A DNA stretch of 64,000 bases, from NCBI GenBank assembly GCA_025370075.1, contig CP073016.1, positions 4,402,001 to 4,466,000 of the forward strand. Reading direction: 5' to 3'. A program made the translations under genes and the position numbers. Shown in pieces: positions 15,960-24,764 of this stretch. The notes under the pieces were generated by a model that was given only the letters and a program-made list of their open reading frames with translations, had not been told where the DNA came from and ran no database searches. The first letter of the stretch is position 1. Every line of letters starts with the position of its first letter. The DNA comes from Chryseotalea sp. WA131a. GTDB lineage: Bacteria; Bacteroidota; Bacteroidia; Cytophagales; Cyclobacteriaceae.

Positions 15960-16925
15960 TCAACGTAAGAATTTTGTCATTTCATCAAAAAAACCAGCTC
16001 CATATCCTACCAATTGAACGATTGCGGCTGGTATTGAAAGAAAAGCAACTACTGCAGATTTGGTGGAGAAGAGGGCTGCCAAACCAATCAGGAGCAGATA
16101 GAAAATGTAACCTGCTAGCAGAAAAAACCCAAGCTTACCATTGATCAACAAAAGCACAGGTATCAAAATCAATCCTAGTAAAAACGAAAATGGAAACCAA
16201 TGTACCCACTTTACCTCACCGCCATGTTGCTTGCCCACCAATACTCGCCCACGCCCAAAATTGTACACTTGCCTGAAGAATTGAGAAAGGGTAGCTCTTC
16301 TTTTATGAAAGACAAAAGCCTGTGGAATGAGCGCCACACGCAGCCCTAATTTTTTCATGCGAATGCTCAACTCAATGTCTTCGGCAAATCGATCGAAATG
16401 AAAGCCCTTTGTTTTTTCATAGGCTTGCCGCGAGAAGCCCATGTTGTAACTGCGTGGTTGAAAGTTGCCAATTCCTTTTTTGCTTCCACGAATGCCGCCT
16501 GTGGTAAAAAACGAAGACATGGTATAGGCCATGGCTTGCTGAAGGGGTGTAAATTTTTCGTGGCCCTGATCGGGGCCGCCCCAGGCATCCACTAGCTGTT
16601 GCTGTAAAAAATTATCTACTGATTCGAAATAGGTGGTGGGCAAAATGCAATCACTATCAAAAATCACAAAGTAGTCTCCTTTTGCTTTTTCAAAACCGAA
16701 ATTGCGACTTGGCCCAGGGCCCGTGTTTGGTTTGGTGAAATAAGAAATGGTCAACTGGTCTGAAAATTCATTCGCCACTTCCTCACTCGATAAGGTCGAG
16801 CCATCTTCTACCACAATCACTTCAAAATTACGCAGGGTTTGCTCGGCAAGGCTTTGCAATAGTTCGCCCAATTCTTCGGGGCGATTATACACGGGAACGA
16901 TGATGCTGTACTTCGGATTGGACAT
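15960..16925 (-). CDS. family 2 glycosyltransferase, membrane-attached
   Basis: 321 aa. The GT-A fold N-terminus is YSIIVPVYNRPEELGELLQS, with VVEDGS and the DxD-type metal site FDSDCILP near residue 92. Residues about 185-190 carry the ED motif (FAEDIELSIRMKKLGLRV) and the RRATLSQFFRQ segment. At least two transmembrane helices lie at the C-terminus (SFLLGLILIPVLLLI, FFLLAGYIFYLLLIGLAALF). It probably makes a membrane glycolipid. It lies 16 bp after recQ in the same direction, so may be co-transcribed. Acceptor and donor are unknown. Confidence 0.85.
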   Translation of the reverse strand: MSNPKYSIIVPVYNRPEELGELLQSLAEQTLRNFEVIVVEDGSTLSSEEVANEFSDQLTISYFTKPNTGPGPSRNFGFEKAKGDYFVIFDSDCILPTTYFESVDNFLQQQLVDAWGGPDQGHEKFTPLQQAMAYTMSSFFTTGGIRGSKKGIGNFQPRSYNMGFSRQAYEKTKGFHFDRFAEDIELSIRMKKLGLRVALIPQAFVFHKRRATLSQFFRQVYNFGRGRVLVGKQHGGEVKWVHWFPFSFLLGLILIPVLLLINGKLGFFLLAGYIFYLLLIGLAALFSTKSAVVAFLSIPAAIVQLVGYGAGFFDEMTKFLR

Positions 16926-16941
16926 AGCTGCAAAATACCGA

Positions 16942-18846
16942 TTACAAGGTTAAATGCAAGAGCCACTGTTCGTCATACATTAGTTCTCCGTTCTCCAACA
17001 TTTCCTGAATTACTTCCATCAACAATTCCTTGTCGCTGGCGGCCACTTGGGTTTCCAGTTCTTCCACCGAAAGCGCGGTGGGCCCTAGTAGGTACTTGAT
17101 TTGCTGTTGATAATCGCCATACAATGTTGAACTTTCTTTTTTCTTTTTGCGAATGCACACATCGCACACACCGCAAGTGGTGTAGGTTACTTCGTCAAAA
17201 TATTCTTGAATCACTTGCATGCGGCATTTGGTTGATTGCTCTACGTAACCAATCATGGCTGCTGCTTTTTTTAAATGAAGCTGTCTTCGACTTTCTAGCA
17301 GGGGGACATCAATCGGTAAACGATCGGCATCTTGGCGGGGCAACACTAAAGTGATTTGAGGTGCGTCTTTGGTAGGTTGGTACACGAGTAATTGCAGCTC
17401 GTGCAATTGGTGCAATTGGATTTCTATCTCGCCTACCGATTGCCGAAGTGCAACCGCCAGTTGGTTTTCTGAAATCGGAATAAAGTCGGTATAAATTTCG
17501 CCACCGTATAAGCGCAAAATCATTTTTAACAGTGGGTCAAACCGTGCATGGGCTACTTGAAACTCATAAATCTTTTTTTTGTCGATCGAAAAATGAAGCT
17601 GGGAAGGGCGATAAAAACTTTCGTTGAATTGGATCAGACCTACCTCTTCTAATTTTTTCAAAGCGGGGTATACAGCAGTTGATTTAAAGGAAAATTGTTG
17701 GCAAAACTTTTCCAAATCAAAATCATAGCTTTCGCCTTGGCCACTGCCAATGGCCAACTGAAAGAAATTTGCCAATGCTTGATAAATCTTTTTTAAATAT
17801 TCTAGTTTGGGTTGTGCCTGTTCTGTTTTGTGTTGGAGCGATTGGGCATCTGCCTCATGAAAAATGACCGTAGCAAAAGAGCGCTTTCCATCGCGGCCGG
17901 CACGGCCCGCTTCTTGGTAATACGATTCTAAACTTTCGGGTAAATCCAAATGAATGACCGTGCGCACGTTGGCCTTGTTGATGCCCATGCCAAAAGCATT
18001 GGTGGCCACCATTACACGGCATCGATCTTTCAGCCATTCCTCTTGGTGTTGCTGCCGTTGGGCATGGGGCAAGCCCGCATGGTAAAAAGTGGAAGCGATG
18101 TTGTTTTTCTTTAACAGCTTATCGATTGACACCGTGGCTTTGCGCGAACGCACATAGACAATGCTGGCCCCCGGCACTTTGGTTAAAATCTCCAATAATT
18201 TTTTTTCTTTCGTCTCGGTTTTCCGAATCACTAAAGAAAGATTGCTGCGGGCAAAACTGATTTGAAAAACAGATGGCTCGCGAAGTTCTAATCGTTGAAT
18301 GATATCTTCTTTTACCAATCGCGTGGCCGAGGCGGTGAGTGCCGCAATGGGAACGTTCGGTTTTATCTTTCGAAGATCTGCAATCTTTAAATAAGGAGGA
18401 CGAAAGTCGTAGCCCCATTGCGAAATACAATGAGCCTCATCTACGGCAATAAGGTTTACGTTCATCTTGGCAAAGCGGACTTGAAATAATTCGGTTTGTA
18501 AGCGCTCGGGCGACACGTACAGAAATTTTTGGTTTCCATATACGCAATTGTCGAGCAGGATGTCAATCTCTCGATGGCCTAACCCAGAGTGGATCGCGAT
18601 GGCTGGAATTTCTTTTTGTTTGAGCTGTGCCACTTGGTCTTGCATCAGCGCAATCAATGGCGTGACCACCACACACAACCCTTCGCGGAGTAAGGTAGGC
18701 ACTTGAAAGCAAACGGATTTCCCCGCTCCGGTGGGCAAAATCCCCACCACGTCTTTATTGTGTAGGATGGATTCAATCAACTCGCGCTGTGGTGTGCGAA
18801 ATGAAGAATAGCCCCAGTAATGTTGTAAGACTTGTTCGGGTGTCAC
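16942..18846 (-). CDS. recQ: ATP-dependent DNA helicase RecQ
   Basis: 634 aa. Superfamily-2 helicase: Walker A PTGAGKS (about 38-44), DEAH box in VDEAHCISQWGYDFRP (about 136), SAT-type motif LTASAT, and motif VI QEAGRAGRDGK. The RQC zinc cysteines are in CRMQVIQEYF and CGVCDVC. The usual C-terminal HRDC domain is not evident; the tail is a short winged-helix-like region. RecQ unwinds DNA in recombination and fork repair. It ends 16 bp before the GT2 gene. Confidence 0.95.
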   Translation of the reverse strand: MTPEQVLQHYWGYSSFRTPQRELIESILHNKDVVGILPTGAGKSVCFQVPTLLREGLCVVVTPLIALMQDQVAQLKQKEIPAIAIHSGLGHREIDILLDNCVYGNQKFLYVSPERLQTELFQVRFAKMNVNLIAVDEAHCISQWGYDFRPPYLKIADLRKIKPNVPIAALTASATRLVKEDIIQRLELREPSVFQISFARSNLSLVIRKTETKEKKLLEILTKVPGASIVYVRSRKATVSIDKLLKKNNIASTFYHAGLPHAQRQQHQEEWLKDRCRVMVATNAFGMGINKANVRTVIHLDLPESLESYYQEAGRAGRDGKRSFATVIFHEADAQSLQHKTEQAQPKLEYLKKIYQALANFFQLAIGSGQGESYDFDLEKFCQQFSFKSTAVYPALKKLEEVGLIQFNESFYRPSQLHFSIDKKKIYEFQVAHARFDPLLKMILRLYGGEIYTDFIPISENQLAVALRQSVGEIEIQLHQLHELQLLVYQPTKDAPQITLVLPRQDADRLPIDVPLLESRRQLHLKKAAAMIGYVEQSTKCRMQVIQEYFDEVTYTTCGVCDVCIRKKKKESSTLYGDYQQQIKYLLGPTALSVEELETQVAASDKELLMEVIQEMLENGELMYDEQWLLHLTL

Positions 18847-18886
18847 TCCTCAAAAATAATAGAAAAGACATCACCAAACAGGTATT

Positions 18887-20092
18887 TTACAGAGGCCACT
18901 CGTCTTTAAATTCTCTCTTCTGATGGAACGCCTCGATTTCAGCCGAGTCGAGTAAACATTTTTTCAAGGCGGCTGTAATGTTTTCTTTGTTCAAGTCTTG
19001 GCCGATAATAACAACCTCGTTCAGTCGATCGCCCCATTGCTTGTCCCATTTTTTTTGGATGTGTTCTTGGTCTTGTAAGTAAGCTGGGTTTTGCGCTCGT
19101 TGTTTAAAAGGCACACTTGCCCACCATCGGCCATAGATTTCAGCCTTTGATGAACCGCCTGCCTGGCTCCATAAAATAGCATTGTCAGGGCGCGAGGCCA
19201 GCCAGAAAATCCCTTTGCTACGAATCACATTTGATGGCCATTGGGTTTGAATAAAACTCCAAAACCGCTGAGGGTGGAAGGGGATAGGACTGCGAAACAC
19301 AAAAGAAGAAATTCCAAACTCTTCCGTTTCGGGTGTATGTTCGTTGTTCAGTTCTTTAATCCAACCTGCAGCTTGTTGCGCCTTTTCATAATCGAAGAGT
19401 TTAGTGTTTAGAATTTCCTTGGGATTTATTTTCCCATTCGTAGCTTCAATCAGTTTTGCATCCGGGTTAAGTTTCATCAGCAAGCCCTTGAGCAGGTTCA
19501 ATTGTTCGGTATTAATCAAATCTAATTTGTTGAGTACAATCACATTGGCAAACTCAATTTGATCTGTAAGTAAATTGACGATGCTGCGGTTATCTTCTCG
19601 GTCATCGGTCATTTTTCTGTCGAGAATGGTATCGGCACTGCCAAAGTCTTTGAAAAAATTAAACGCATCGACCACTGTTACCATGGTATCTAGCTGAGTG
19701 ATTTTCGATAAATCGGTGAGCTCTTCACCCGTATCGAATGTAAAGGTTTGTGCCACTGGTATCGGCTCCGAAATCCCGGTGCTCTCAATCAACAAGTAAT
19801 CGAATTTTTTTTGTTTGGCCAGCAATGCTACCTCTTTGATCAAGTCTTCGCGTAAGGTGCAACAAATACATCCATTACTCATCTCCACCAGTTTCTCTTC
19901 GGTGCGCGAAAGCTTGATTTCGTTTTTTACAAGCATCGAGTCGATATTCAATTCGCTCATATCATTGACGATAATCGCTACTTTTAAACCATCGCGATTG
20001 TGGAGCACATGATTAAGCAGGGTAGTCTTACCCACACCTAGAAATCCGCTCAGTACTGTTACCGGTAACTTTCTTTGTTTAAATAATTTCAT
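18887..20092 (-). CDS. COG0523 / CobW-family metallochaperone GTPase
   Basis: 401 aa from the ATG at 20092 (MKLFKQRKLPVTVLSGFLG); upstream in-frame Met codons are less typical. Walker A is GFLGVGKTTLLN. The metal-binding CxCC motif is NGCICCTLRED, switch motif ESTGISEPIPVAQTF, and specificity motif NKLDL. The C-terminal CobW_C domain includes RSKGIFWLASRPD. Members deliver zinc or other metals to client proteins, and the ZigA-like branch is induced by zinc limitation. It lies 18 bp after a small CxxC protein gene and near the metal-uptake train at 20.7-34.8 kb, which supports a zinc role. Confidence 0.88.
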   Translation of the reverse strand: MKLFKQRKLPVTVLSGFLGVGKTTLLNHVLHNRDGLKVAIIVNDMSELNIDSMLVKNEIKLSRTEEKLVEMSNGCICCTLREDLIKEVALLAKQKKFDYLLIESTGISEPIPVAQTFTFDTGEELTDLSKITQLDTMVTVVDAFNFFKDFGSADTILDRKMTDDREDNRSIVNLLTDQIEFANVIVLNKLDLINTEQLNLLKGLLMKLNPDAKLIEATNGKINPKEILNTKLFDYEKAQQAAGWIKELNNEHTPETEEFGISSFVFRSPIPFHPQRFWSFIQTQWPSNVIRSKGIFWLASRPDNAILWSQAGGSSKAEIYGRWWASVPFKQRAQNPAYLQDQEHIQKKWDKQWGDRLNEVVIIGQDLNKENITAALKKCLLDSAEIEAFHQKREFKDEWPL

Positions 20093-20170
20093 TTTACGTT
20101 CGTTTTTTTTTGTCACTCGAATTTTGAACATAACAAATGCACAATAGTGCAAGACAGATTAAATGCTTCA

Positions 20171-20596
20171 TCACTTATTATTCGTTATCAATTCGGCTTG
20201 GTCTAAAATGAAAGTCATGTGCTCTACGTCTTTATCGTTCAATCGAAGTTTCCCTTTTACAGTAATCACTTGATCGGGCTTGAGTTTTGGCGGCTTTTTT
20301 TTAAAATTAATCTCCGCTACTGTTTCGGGCCCCGCCCCTCCACAAAAAAAACAGGATGAGTAGGGATTTTTAGACAACACAATACTGCTGGCTGGAAGAT
20401 CAAGGGGTATGTAATGACCTTGCAAGTCAATTTCTGTTCCTTGCAATTGCTTTAGCTTGGCGTCAAATTGTGGTACTAAAAAATACTCGTTGTATTGTTT
20501 GATGTAAGTTGAAACAAACTTCGTACGCGCAAAAAGTTGCCAACCCTCCGTTGATGGAGGAGCATTCAATAAGATAAGCAATAGAATGTTTTTCAT
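20171..20596 (-). CDS. exported small CxxC protein upstream of COG0523 gene
   Basis: About 141 aa from the ATG at 20596, with a short hydrophobic N-terminus (MKNILLLILLNA). It has an SSCFFCGGAGPETVAEI motif with a Cys pair, and a C-terminal OB-like region KPDQVITVKGKLRLNDKDVE. I recognise the CxxC plus KPP...VTVKGKL architecture as that of conserved Bacteroidota hypothetical proteins but cannot name a function. It ends 78 bp before the preferred start of the COG0523 GTPase and is probably co-transcribed. A metal-related periplasmic role is inference. Confidence 0.6.
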   Translation of the reverse strand: MKNILLLILLNAPPSTEGWQLFARTKFVSTYIKQYNEYFLVPQFDAKLKQLQGTEIDLQGHYIPLDLPASSIVLSKNPYSSCFFCGGAGPETVAEINFKKKPPKLKPDQVITVKGKLRLNDKDVEHMTFILDQAELITNNK

Positions 20597-20619
20597 GTGT
20601 TTATTTTTTTTAGTGGTCA

Positions 20620-20660
20620 CATGCCTTCATGCCGTAGAGGCATTTCGGCACGCAGGCATG
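20620..20660. repeat. nested hairpin between two transcription units
   Basis: CATGCCT (20620-20626) pairs with AGGCATG (20654-20660), and inside it TGCCG (20630-20634) pairs with CGGCA (20646-20650). It lies between the end of the DUF5916 gene and the start of the CxxC gene. It may end the long upstream transcript or regulate read-through. Confidence 0.5.
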
Positions 20661-20719
20661 GAATGGCCACAATTATCATTCCGTTGGGTGTAAAACTTCT
20701 CAATGGCCATTTCATATCA

Positions 20720-22972
20720 TCAAAACTGCTTCAAGTACGTAATCTTAAGAACGCCCTTTTGGTTCACCAACCGGCTGTTAATTTGTGTGTCTGGATTAGT
20801 AAAGTCCTGTCGGTTATCATTGAGCACAAGAAAAATGAATGACAACGGTTTGTATTCCCATTGCAACCGAGTGTTGAACGTGTTTCTGTTGATGGCTGAA
20901 TTATATTGATAAAAACTAATCCATTGCACACGTGGATTTAAAGCCAGACGTATTTCTGCTGTGGCCAAATCTGTTGTTACGTTGGAAGATGAAATGCCTA
21001 AATTTCTTATTTCATTGTGCCGATAACTCAACGTTAGCGCCACATGTGGATCAGGGGCAATTCGTGTGCTAGCAGAAATAGATTGTAGCCTACCATTAAA
21101 ATATCCTCCGTTGTTATACTCCGCTGAAAAGAAAAGCTTACGTGAGTTATCTGTTTGGAAATTTAAGGAGTGATTATTGTAAGCATAAACACCTGCCGCA
21201 ATTTCAATGTCTAGTGGGCTAAACGACTCAATCAGGTTTTGCCAGTTGGTGACGAAACTGTACGACAATCTGCCACCGTTTTGAAAATTCAAACTAAATG
21301 GTCGGTAGGAAATAAACCCCTCGCGAAAACTGAGATCATTGTAATAGTGATAGAAATAGGCAGTTACACCCGGTGTATATTGGCGAATTATTTTTTTAGG
21401 CAACCAGCTGGGTCGCAGCTTTAAACTCACAGCCGGGCTGGTCAGTGCATAATTGGTTGCATCCACAAACCCGGAGCGTGGATCGTATTTATCTGAAACC
21501 ACCGCTTGCACATGGCCTGCATAAATGTCGTTCGTATCATAGTACGCCCACATGGAGCCTGACCAACCCTTGTTGTTTATGAGTCCTGAATTATTAGATC
21601 CCGAAAGCATCCAAAATGCATTCAGTTTTTGATTGGGGCGATACAATCCATCTATGGTGATGGTGGAGTTCGCATTTGTTCGACCAGCCGTATCTGCTTC
21701 ATCGTATCGGAAAGTTGCTAATCCTCCTATACGTGTACCTTGATCCGTGAGATTGTGTGAGTAACGCGCTACGGCAAAATTAGATGCCGGATCTACTCCC
21801 TGCACTCGCTGGCGAATGGCCAATGCACCGATATTTCGCTTGAGGCTTCGGTTGGTGAAACGAACTCCAGCTTCAATGGGTATTGGATTTCCGTTGTCAT
21901 CTAATCCAATTCGTCTACTGAAAAAAGGTTGAAGCGCACCGAGCGCTTGCATGGTGTAAATTTCATTTCCTTCCAGAAAAAATTGCCTGCGCTCAGGAAA
22001 CAAAACAGAAAAACGTGCGAGGTTTACTACTTGCCGATCTACATCCACCTGAGCAAAGTCGGTGTTATACGTAACATCTAAAACTGAATTGGTATTGAGC
22101 GCCCACTTGGCTTCGCCACCTACTTTCAAATCGCTGTTTTGTTTCGTTACCCTTTCTTTGGTTTCTCTGTCTGCGCTTACCAGCATATAAGGATTTAACT
22201 GAACGTTTACTCCGTTATCGGGCGGAAGCTCAAGTCCTGTAAGTATTGCTTCGTAGGGCATTTGATAAGGAGTAAAGACACGAGGAATTGCTGGGAAAGT
22301 CACATTTTGATTGAGCCTGCGCATGCACCGAAGCAAAATGATACCCATCCGATCACTTCCTGCTTTGTAACGAATCGATTTCCAGGGAATAGCAAACTCT
22401 GCCGTCCAACCCCAATCATGTATTTTGGTTTTTACACTCCACAACGAAATCCACTCGCGATTAAAATTGCTTCCATCGCTGATTAACAATTCCCGTTGCG
22501 CCCCGTATGGATTAGTTTGAAAGGCCGCAGCATTTCGCTTGTCAAGCAACCCATCAATAGCAATACCAAACAAATCATTTTCATCAAAGGAAAAATCGCG
22601 TTGCATATTGGGTACGCGAATACCTTTTCGGCCTGCCGAATCGAAACAAATTGCGCTTACATATAAATTTTTTTCATCGAATAAAATCCGTACTTCTGTT
22701 TTCAAGGAAGCGGCCTCCCCTTGGCGTGGTTCGTATTGTACCAAATCGGCAACCGGTTTAAGGTTTTGCCATGAAGGTTCATCCAGCACACCATCGATAG
22801 TGATGGAACCCCCAACTTTCTGACTCCGAATTTCAAGGGGTGTTTCAGGTGGCTGAAAGGTAGCTTGCGCGAAGGCAACGCTAGCAGAAATCAACACACA
22901 ACCCACTAAAAATAGTCCAGATTTCACAAGTTTATGCTGGCTCTGATGTGCTTCTGTAAGCATGTTCTTCAT
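20720..22972 (-). CDS. DUF5916 outer-membrane protein with CBM9-like domain
   Basis: 750 aa. The signal peptide ends near SASVAFAQ. A CBM9-like domain follows (GSITIDGVLDEPSWQNLKP ... DDLFGIAID-type segment, WTAEFAIPWKSIRY). The long C-terminal part is rich in aromatic beta-strands and ends KITYLKQF, typical of DUF5916 membrane beta-barrels (FPERRQFFLEGNEIY is characteristic). The family is widespread in Bacteroidota and its function is unknown. It is the last gene of the minus-strand train and lies 26 bp after the AstE-like gene. Confidence 0.85.
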   Translation of the reverse strand: MKNMLTEAHQSQHKLVKSGLFLVGCVLISASVAFAQATFQPPETPLEIRSQKVGGSITIDGVLDEPSWQNLKPVADLVQYEPRQGEAASLKTEVRILFDEKNLYVSAICFDSAGRKGIRVPNMQRDFSFDENDLFGIAIDGLLDKRNAAAFQTNPYGAQRELLISDGSNFNREWISLWSVKTKIHDWGWTAEFAIPWKSIRYKAGSDRMGIILLRCMRRLNQNVTFPAIPRVFTPYQMPYEAILTGLELPPDNGVNVQLNPYMLVSADRETKERVTKQNSDLKVGGEAKWALNTNSVLDVTYNTDFAQVDVDRQVVNLARFSVLFPERRQFFLEGNEIYTMQALGALQPFFSRRIGLDDNGNPIPIEAGVRFTNRSLKRNIGALAIRQRVQGVDPASNFAVARYSHNLTDQGTRIGGLATFRYDEADTAGRTNANSTITIDGLYRPNQKLNAFWMLSGSNNSGLINNKGWSGSMWAYYDTNDIYAGHVQAVVSDKYDPRSGFVDATNYALTSPAVSLKLRPSWLPKKIIRQYTPGVTAYFYHYYNDLSFREGFISYRPFSLNFQNGGRLSYSFVTNWQNLIESFSPLDIEIAAGVYAYNNHSLNFQTDNSRKLFFSAEYNNGGYFNGRLQSISASTRIAPDPHVALTLSYRHNEIRNLGISSSNVTTDLATAEIRLALNPRVQWISFYQYNSAINRNTFNTRLQWEYKPLSFIFLVLNDNRQDFTNPDTQINSRLVNQKGVLKITYLKQF

Positions 22973-22998
22973 TCAATTCATGTGCCCCGCTTCAGTTA

Positions 22999-24102
22999 TT
23001 AGTCTAACTCAGAAATACTGAGCAACGTTTCTCCTTTGTTTATTGGAGGTGTGAAGCTCACATAAATGATGAATCCATCGAATGGCGCCCATATTTCTTG
23101 TATGACATTGCCAAAGAGATCTGTAACAAAACCCAGCTTTGCACCCTTCTTGAATAATGTGCCACTTCTGTAGTCGGTATAGAAGATTCCGGTTTGTTCA
23201 CTTTTAATTGACGATCTCTTACCAATTTCAAAAGGCGTGTTGACGGCAACTGGTTTGCCTGACAGTATTCCCAAACTTCGCATCATATTCCTAAGCCGTT
23301 TATTGATGAAGTCCGCTTCTTCCGGCCGCACTTGTCCGAGTTTCCCATATTCTATTCCTACTACTGGTATATCTTTGGAGACGGCCTCTGCCGTGCAGTA
23401 GATCGTTGGTTGACCCTGCTTCGGTGCATTTTCGCTTGTTATTAGCCAAGGGAAATCAAGGGCCAACGCCATTTGTTTTGCTTTGGCTGTCTGTGTTCCA
23501 TATTGATAGATAGCAATGTAGGGGTGCAAATCTTCACTGGCATCTCCGGCATGAATATCAACTACATATTGGCAGCGTAAAATAATTTTTTGTGAGATTG
23601 TATAAGCAAGTACCTCTGTAATTGTCCCGCTTTTGCTTCCAGGAAATTGCCTGTTCAGGTTTTTACCATCTTTGGGATGATAAAATACACTTCTTCCGAA
23701 AAAAGCATCCACATTGGCCAGGCGGACAATCAGAATCGTTCCGTGAACATCCTTCGGATCAATTTCCCCAGAAAGTTTTTGCATTGCAAGGATAGGAGGA
23801 TATTCATAGCCATGGATGCCAGCAATTAGTCCTAACACTGGGCCTTTCGATAATCCGTTGATAATTGTTATTGGAATGTAGGTACTATCTTGTTTTTCTG
23901 TGACAACGGGAAGGATGAGAGATTTCACTTCCCCGGGTTGGATGACGTGCCCTTCAAAGTGAAAGCTAGTGTTTTGAGCTAAGAGGTGGTGCTCACAAAG
24001 AAACACAATGATTAACGCTAAAGCTGTCGCTAAAAATAACTTGGCCTTCCATAAGGATATTTGCCAGTAATGAACTAAGGTTTTTTTCATGCTAATTCTC
24101 AT
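22999..24102 (-). CDS. AstE/aspartoacylase-family zinc hydrolase, exported
   Basis: 367 aa. There is a membrane anchor or signal (LFLATALALIIVFLCEHHLLAQ, about residues 22-43). The zinc site of the succinylglutamate desuccinylase/aspartoacylase family is visible as AGIHGYEYP (His and Glu) and VVDIHAG (His), with KNLNRQFPG (substrate Arg). The C-terminal barrel-sandwich-like part includes GKLGFVTDLFG. The family removes acyl groups from amino acids or trims peptides. Here it would act outside the cytoplasm, perhaps on a chelator. The start codon immediately follows the DUF1826 stop codon, implying translational coupling. Another Met is at residue 5. Confidence 0.8.
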   Translation of the reverse strand: MRISMKKTLVHYWQISLWKAKLFLATALALIIVFLCEHHLLAQNTSFHFEGHVIQPGEVKSLILPVVTEKQDSTYIPITIINGLSKGPVLGLIAGIHGYEYPPILAMQKLSGEIDPKDVHGTILIVRLANVDAFFGRSVFYHPKDGKNLNRQFPGSKSGTITEVLAYTISQKIILRCQYVVDIHAGDASEDLHPYIAIYQYGTQTAKAKQMALALDFPWLITSENAPKQGQPTIYCTAEAVSKDIPVVGIEYGKLGQVRPEEADFINKRLRNMMRSLGILSGKPVAVNTPFEIGKRSSIKSEQTGIFYTDYRSGTLFKKGAKLGFVTDLFGNVIQEIWAPFDGFIIYVSFTPPINKGETLLSISELD

Positions 24103-24762
24103 TTAGATATCAATCCTTAAAACCAATCTACGTGCGCCTGTCAGTTCGATCGCTGGCGACCGATGCACAACACCTTTGCCCGTTCTTTGATGCGGAAGTT
24201 CACCCTTTAATATTGCTACATCGTAGGAGTTGAGTTGATTGATGTAGCTCCAGTCTTTTATGATTTGCTCATTCTCCCCTAAACCTAAGTGCTTTCGGTT
24301 CACGTTGTCATTGTAGGTCCACTCCGTGCCAGGACCGGCATAAGAGCAAAGCAATCGTAAGTCATAGCCATCAATGTGAAACTTCCGGCAGGCATCTTTC
24401 GCAACTGTTTTTAAATGAACTCTTACGTACTCCGCATTGCAAATGGCTGCAAACTGATAAATCAATAGTTGCATGTCTTCTATCAAGGCACTTAACTCGT
24501 TAATAGGGTGAACGCTTTTCGATACAAACATTTTTTCAATCTGCGCACCTACTTCTGTATTAACTTTCACGGTTGACTCAAATCCGGTGAACGAGCTGTT
24601 TACAAAACTGTCCACCGACTGTTTTAGGCCAGTGCTGGGCATCCGCTGATGGATGGCAATATTGATATGTGGCTGCCGAATACCATCAAGCGATGAAAGA
24701 GTAGAAGCATTGTGAAAATGCTCTTTTTCTTTTGTCAAATTAAATAGTGATGTGAACGTCAT
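24103..24762 (-). CDS. DUF1826 family protein
   Basis: 219 aa, no signal peptide. It carries DUF1826 signatures FHIDGYDLRLLCSYAGPGTE, HQRTGKGVVHRSP and RRLVLRIDI. The His-x-Asp and late GVVHRSP are reminiscent of a cupin/dioxygenase-like metal site, but activity is unknown. In other bacteria DUF1826 genes commonly neighbour COG0523 GTPases and zinc-limitation genes. Here it is between the second ABC permease pair (2-bp gap) and the AstE-like hydrolase (no gap), firmly inside the train. Confidence 0.82.
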   Translation of the reverse strand: MTFTSLFNLTKEKEHFHNASTLSSLDGIRQPHINIAIHQRMPSTGLKQSVDSFVNSSFTGFESTVKVNTEVGAQIEKMFVSKSVHPINELSALIEDMQLLIYQFAAICNAEYVRVHLKTVAKDACRKFHIDGYDLRLLCSYAGPGTEWTYNDNVNRKHLGLGENEQIIKDWSYINQLNSYDVAILKGELPHQRTGKGVVHRSPAIELTGARRLVLRIDI

Positions 24763-24764
24763 CG

